A stretch of 64,000 nt of DNA, taken from positions 169 to 64,168 of the forward strand of contig DITS01000034.1 in the NCBI GenBank assembly GCA_002422205.1, written 5' to 3'. Position numbers and translations under genes: made by a program. Shown piece by piece: positions 61,181 through 64,000 of this stretch. Numbering within the stretch: position 1 is the first letter of the stretch; each line of letters starts with the position of its first letter. The notes below the pieces were generated by a model, which searched no databases, was not told where the DNA came from, and worked only from the letters and a program-made list of their open reading frames with translations. The DNA is from Alphaproteobacteria bacterium UBA6178. GTDB taxonomy: Bacteria; Pseudomonadota; Alphaproteobacteria; Rickettsiales; UBA3002.

Positions 61181-63490
61181 TCAGCCGGCCTTCTTAAACT
61201 TTCCCGATTCGATGCCCTCGCGCATCGCCTTCGCAGCGGCCACCATTGCTTTCAGTGCGGGCTCCACTTCCTTCCAGCCACGGGTTTTTAAACCGCAATC
61301 CGGATTCACCCAGATTTGCTGGGCATCCAGTACATCAAGCGCTTTGGTAAGCAGCGTTTCCATCTCCTGCTGATTCGGCACGCGCGGGCTGTGAATATCA
61401 TACACACCCGGCCCAATCTGGTTTGGATATTTGAAATTCACAAACGCTTCGAGCAATTCCATCGCCGAACGCGACGTTTCGATCGAAATTACATCCGCAT
61501 CCATCGCGGCGACTGCCTCGATAATGTCATTGAATTCCGAGTAACACATGTGTGTGTGAATTTGCGTCGAATCCTGAACGCCAGATGCACTCACACGGAA
61601 CGCATCCACCGCCCAGTTCAGATAAGATTTCCAATCGGCTTTACGCAGTGGCAGCCCTTCACGCAACGCCGCCTCATCAATCTGAATAATTTTGATACCG
61701 GCTTTTTCAAGGTCAACCACCTCGTCACGAATCGCCAGACCAATCTGCTTACAGGTTTCCGAGCGCGGCTGATCGTCACGCACAAAGGACCACTGCAAAA
61801 TGGTCACAGGGCCGGTCAGCATGCCTTTCATCGGCAATTTGGTTTTGCTTTGCGCAAACTCCGCCCATTCCACCGTCATCGGCTTCGGACGTGACACATC
61901 ACCAAAAATCACCGGTGGTTTTACACAGCGCGAGCCATAGCTTTGCACCCAACCATTCTGGCTAAAGGTAAAACCATTCAGCTGCTCACCAAAATATTCC
62001 ACCATGTCATTACGCTCAAACTCGCCATGCACCAACACGTCAATGCCCGCATCTTCTTGATAGCGGATGCATTCTTCGGTCTTGCTTTGTAAGAATTTGT
62101 TGTAATCCGCAGCATTCAGCATGCCCGCTTTAAATTGCGCACGTGCCTGACGAATCTCCTGCGTTTGCGGGAAGGAACCAATCGTCGTCGTCGGCAGCAA
62201 TGGCAGCTTTAAATTATCATTTTGTGCGGCAATACGTTTAGCAAAGGCACTTTGACGCTCCATCATCGCAGCGCTCACACTACCCGCACGCTTTTTCACC
62301 TCATCATTATGAATGCGTTTGCTGGTTTTGCGCAGCTCAATCGCTTTGCTGTTATCAGCAAGCTCAGTCTTCACCGCATCCTTGCCATCATTCAGTGCAC
62401 GCGTCAGCACCGACAGCTCATTCAGCTTCTGCGTCGCAAATGCCATCCACTGTTTAATCTCACCGTCCAGCTTCACTTCATTCGCCAGATCAACCGGCGT
62501 ATGCAACAAAGAGCAGCTCGGCGCCACCATCAAACGATCACCACCCAGCTTGGCGGCTGCTTTCTCCAGCTTCGTCAGTGCTACTGCAAAATCGGTTTTC
62601 CAGATATTACGTCCATCAATCACACCGCATGACAACATCTGCCCATCTTTTACCAGACCCAGCACATGATCGAGCTGATCCGCTGCACGCACCAAATCCA
62701 CATGCACCGCAGCAACCGGCAGGCTAAAGGTCAGCTCCGCATTATCACGTAAGCCTTCAAAATAACTGGTAAGGCAGATTTTCAGCTTCGATGCGGCTCC
62801 CAATTGCGCATACGCATCCTTAATGCCGCTTTTCATGCCATCGCAAATATCCAGCGCCAGACACGGCTCGTCCATTTGCACCCACTCAGCACCGGCTGCT
62901 TCCAGCTCCGCAAACAGTTGAGTATAGCAAGGCATCAGCTTGTTATACAATGTGCTCCATTCGGTATGGTCGCGCACTTTACCAATGCTCAAAAATGTCA
63001 CCGGCCCAATCACCACAGGCCGCGTCGTAATGCCCAGTGCCTTAGCTTCTTTGAACTGGCTGATAATTTTATCGCTGTTCAGCGCAAACTCGGTCTTCGC
63101 ATCAAATTCCGGCACGATATAGTGATAGTTAGTGTCAAACCATTTGGTCATCTCCATCGCCACCACATCGACACCATCGGCCTGACGGCCACGCGCCATG
63201 GCAAAATACAAATTCAGCGCATCGCCGCCTTTAAGCGATTCGTAGCGCTTTGGGATCGCGCCAAACATCACAATATGATCGAGCACCTGATCGTAAAACG
63301 AAAAATCATTCGACGGGATATGCGCAATGCCATTCGATTGCTGCAATTTCCAATTCTGCTCGCGGATATCTTTGGCCACGCCTTGCAAATCAGCCGCCGG
63401 AATTTCACCTTTCCAGAATGATTCCAGCGCTTTTTTTAACTCGCGATGCGCTCCGATGCGGGGAAACCCCAGATTTGCGGCAATAGCCAT
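61181..63490 (-). CDS. metE: Cobalamin-independent methionine synthase MetE
   Basis: 769-residue enzyme transferring methyl from methyltetrahydrofolate-triglutamate to homocysteine. The N-terminal M-A-I-A-A-N-L-G-F-P-R-I-G, the I-Q-I-D-E-A-A-L-R-E segment and the zinc ligands T-H-M-C-Y-S (His and Cys) and N-P-D-C-G-L-K-T-R (Cys) are all present. The start at 63490 has AAGGAGC before it. Presence of MetE suggests growth without vitamin B12. I found no SAM riboswitch in the 206-base gap upstream. Confidence 0.97.
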   Translation of the reverse strand: MAIAANLGFPRIGAHRELKKALESFWKGEIPAADLQGVAKDIREQNWKLQQSNGIAHIPSNDFSFYDQVLDHIVMFGAIPKRYESLKGGDALNLYFAMARGRQADGVDVVAMEMTKWFDTNYHYIVPEFDAKTEFALNSDKIISQFKEAKALGITTRPVVIGPVTFLSIGKVRDHTEWSTLYNKLMPCYTQLFAELEAAGAEWVQMDEPCLALDICDGMKSGIKDAYAQLGAASKLKICLTSYFEGLRDNAELTFSLPVAAVHVDLVRAADQLDHVLGLVKDGQMLSCGVIDGRNIWKTDFAVALTKLEKAAAKLGGDRLMVAPSCSLLHTPVDLANEVKLDGEIKQWMAFATQKLNELSVLTRALNDGKDAVKTELADNSKAIELRKTSKRIHNDEVKKRAGSVSAAMMERQSAFAKRIAAQNDNLKLPLLPTTTIGSFPQTQEIRQARAQFKAGMLNAADYNKFLQSKTEECIRYQEDAGIDVLVHGEFERNDMVEYFGEQLNGFTFSQNGWVQSYGSRCVKPPVIFGDVSRPKPMTVEWAEFAQSKTKLPMKGMLTGPVTILQWSFVRDDQPRSETCKQIGLAIRDEVVDLEKAGIKIIQIDEAALREGLPLRKADWKSYLNWAVDAFRVSASGVQDSTQIHTHMCYSEFNDIIEAVAAMDADVISIETSRSAMELLEAFVNFKYPNQIGPGVYDIHSPRVPNQQEMETLLTKALDVLDAQQIWVNPDCGLKTRGWKEVEPALKAMVAAAKAMREGIESGKFKKAG

Positions 63491-63528
63491 AGTCCTGCTC
63501 CTTATATCCAAATGAAATGCAATAGTCG

Positions 63529-63556
63529 GTTATAGATGGAAAAGTGTCGGGAGCAA
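63529..63556 (-). promoter_or_regulatory. Possible metE promoter
   Basis: On the minus strand TTGCTC (63556-63551) and TATAAC (63534-63529) are separated by 16 bases, giving a leader of about 32 bases before the metE start. Two weak hexamers; plausible but not compelling. Confidence 0.35.
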
Positions 63557-63681
63557 GCGATTTTTACATGAATAATCCAAGCTTTTTCATAGCAATGACA
63601 GCCCAGCGCGCCCACCCCGCCGCATTTCATGCTGCATTGCGAGACAACTTCCTGAGAATTAAATGAATTGTTAATAGTTTG

Positions 63682-63690
63682 TGCTATACT
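63682..63690 (+). promoter_or_regulatory. Extended -10 promoter for the ceramidase-family gene; leaderless transcript
   Basis: TGC followed by TATACT ends 6 bases before the ATG at 63697, so transcription would begin at the start codon itself. No Shine-Dalgarno sequence precedes that ATG, which agrees with a leaderless message. Confidence 0.55.
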
Positions 63691-63696
63691 TTAATC

Positions 63697-64000
63697 ATGA
63701 CCACACAAGCATTGCTGACCCAACATTATTATGGCCTGTGCGAACGCACCTCCGATGCTTTTCTCTCCGAGCCGCTCAACGCTATTTCCAATCTATCCTT
63801 CATCCTCGTCGCCATCATGATTTACCGCACCTACCGCGACCATCAGGATCTCAAAGGCAAATGGATATGGGATTTACACATCCTCACAATCCTGATTTTC
63901 AGCATCGGGCTTTTTAGTTTTATCTATCACATCTACCCCACCCCCTACACCGAAACCATGGATGTGATTCCCATCGTTGCCTTTATCAATATCTTTTTCT
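63697..64000 (+). CDS. Ceramidase-domain membrane protein (alkaline ceramidase family), 3' end outside window
   Basis: First 101 residues of an integral membrane hydrolase. Residues 11-31 read Y-Y-G-L-C-E-R, then S-E-P-L-N-A-I-S-N-L, the opening signature of alkaline ceramidases in the CREST superfamily, followed by three hydrophobic segments and an S-F-I-Y-H-I-Y that carries the expected Ser and His of the metal site (about 78-84). The family hydrolyses ceramides or related N-acyl amines. The rest of the catalytic site lies past the window. No sphingolipid synthesis gene is seen here. Confidence 0.78.
   Translation, partial: MTTQALLTQHYYGLCERTSDAFLSEPLNAISNLSFILVAIMIYRTYRDHQDLKGKWIWDLHILTILIFSIGLFSFIYHIYPTPYTETMDVIPIVAFINIFF

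Noticed and set aside
63491..63696. SAM or other riboswitch upstream of metE
   Set aside because: No conserved paired core or terminator hairpin of a SAM-I, SAM-II or cobalamin riboswitch can be traced in the minus-strand leader; the gap has little secondary structure.
1..64000. tRNA, rRNA, CRISPR arrays, transposons, toxin-antitoxin pairs and phage genes
   Set aside because: Looked for in all gaps and on both strands; no cloverleaf, repeat array, transposase or antitoxin-like pair could be supported.

Overview
The window is almost wall-to-wall protein-coding DNA from Alphaproteobacteria: 63 protein genes, two of them cut by the window ends, no gap over about 210 bases between genes, and no rRNA, tRNA, CRISPR array, transposase or phage gene that I could recognise. 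It appears to be made of two different genomes. Bases 1 to about 7,000 are GC-rich, with CTG/GCC/GGC-type codons. They carry ccmF (5' end missing), ccmH, a DegP-type protease, a two-component pair and the first half of glnE. From about 7,000 onward, inside glnE and without breaking its reading frame, the composition falls to moderate GC with frequent TTA, ATA and AAA codons, and it stays that way to base 64,000. Because the order glnE then bcp is, as I recall, common in this class, this looks like two related genomes joined at a conserved stretch of glnE. An assembly chimera is the simplest explanation; a natural recombination would be remarkable.

Bases 7,000-20,000 hold the adenylyltransferase half of glnE, bcp, a zinc-less sirtuin, a DadA-like amino acid oxidoreductase, an alpha/beta hydrolase, a small unknown protein, glutaryl-CoA dehydrogenase, a HisN-type phosphatase, a membrane protein, trmFO, an NDUFAF6-like protein, an HpnE-like FAD protein and a superoxide dismutase with a twin-arginine leader. 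Bases 20,000-38,400 are mostly minus strand and are an eroded form of the conserved alphaproteobacterial envelope/translocation neighbourhood: argS, SPOR protein, nagZ, tatABC, serS, surE, pcm, an NlpD-like protein, yajC, secD and an NDUFAF3-like protein. It is interrupted by plus-strand genes (a DUF815 ATPase, galU-ugd, sod) and lacks scpA, scpB and secF at the positions where they are expected.

Bases 38,400-46,000 hold erpA, xthA, a divK-pleD signalling operon, acs, and a compact nitrogen-type phosphotransferase cluster in the order hpf, ptsN, hprK, EIIA-Man type, HPr. Bases 46,000-54,000 hold two tandem CpaF/TadA-type secretion ATPases wedged between hpf and the classical rpoN, lptB, lptA, lptC, kdsD, rnd block. 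Bases 54,000-64,000 hold a phasin with a histone-like tail behind a strong promoter, a two-gene glycosyltransferase unit, a ferric iron ABC importer (fbpABC) behind an excellent Fur-type box, metE, and the start of a ceramidase-family membrane protein.

Together the moderate-GC part suggests a free-living, Gram-negative, aerobic alphaproteobacterium with LPS, Tat export, cyclic-di-GMP/DivK cell-cycle signalling and sigma-54. I cannot assign an order. Start codons were chosen from ribosome binding sites and family N-termini; where several were possible this is said in the entry.
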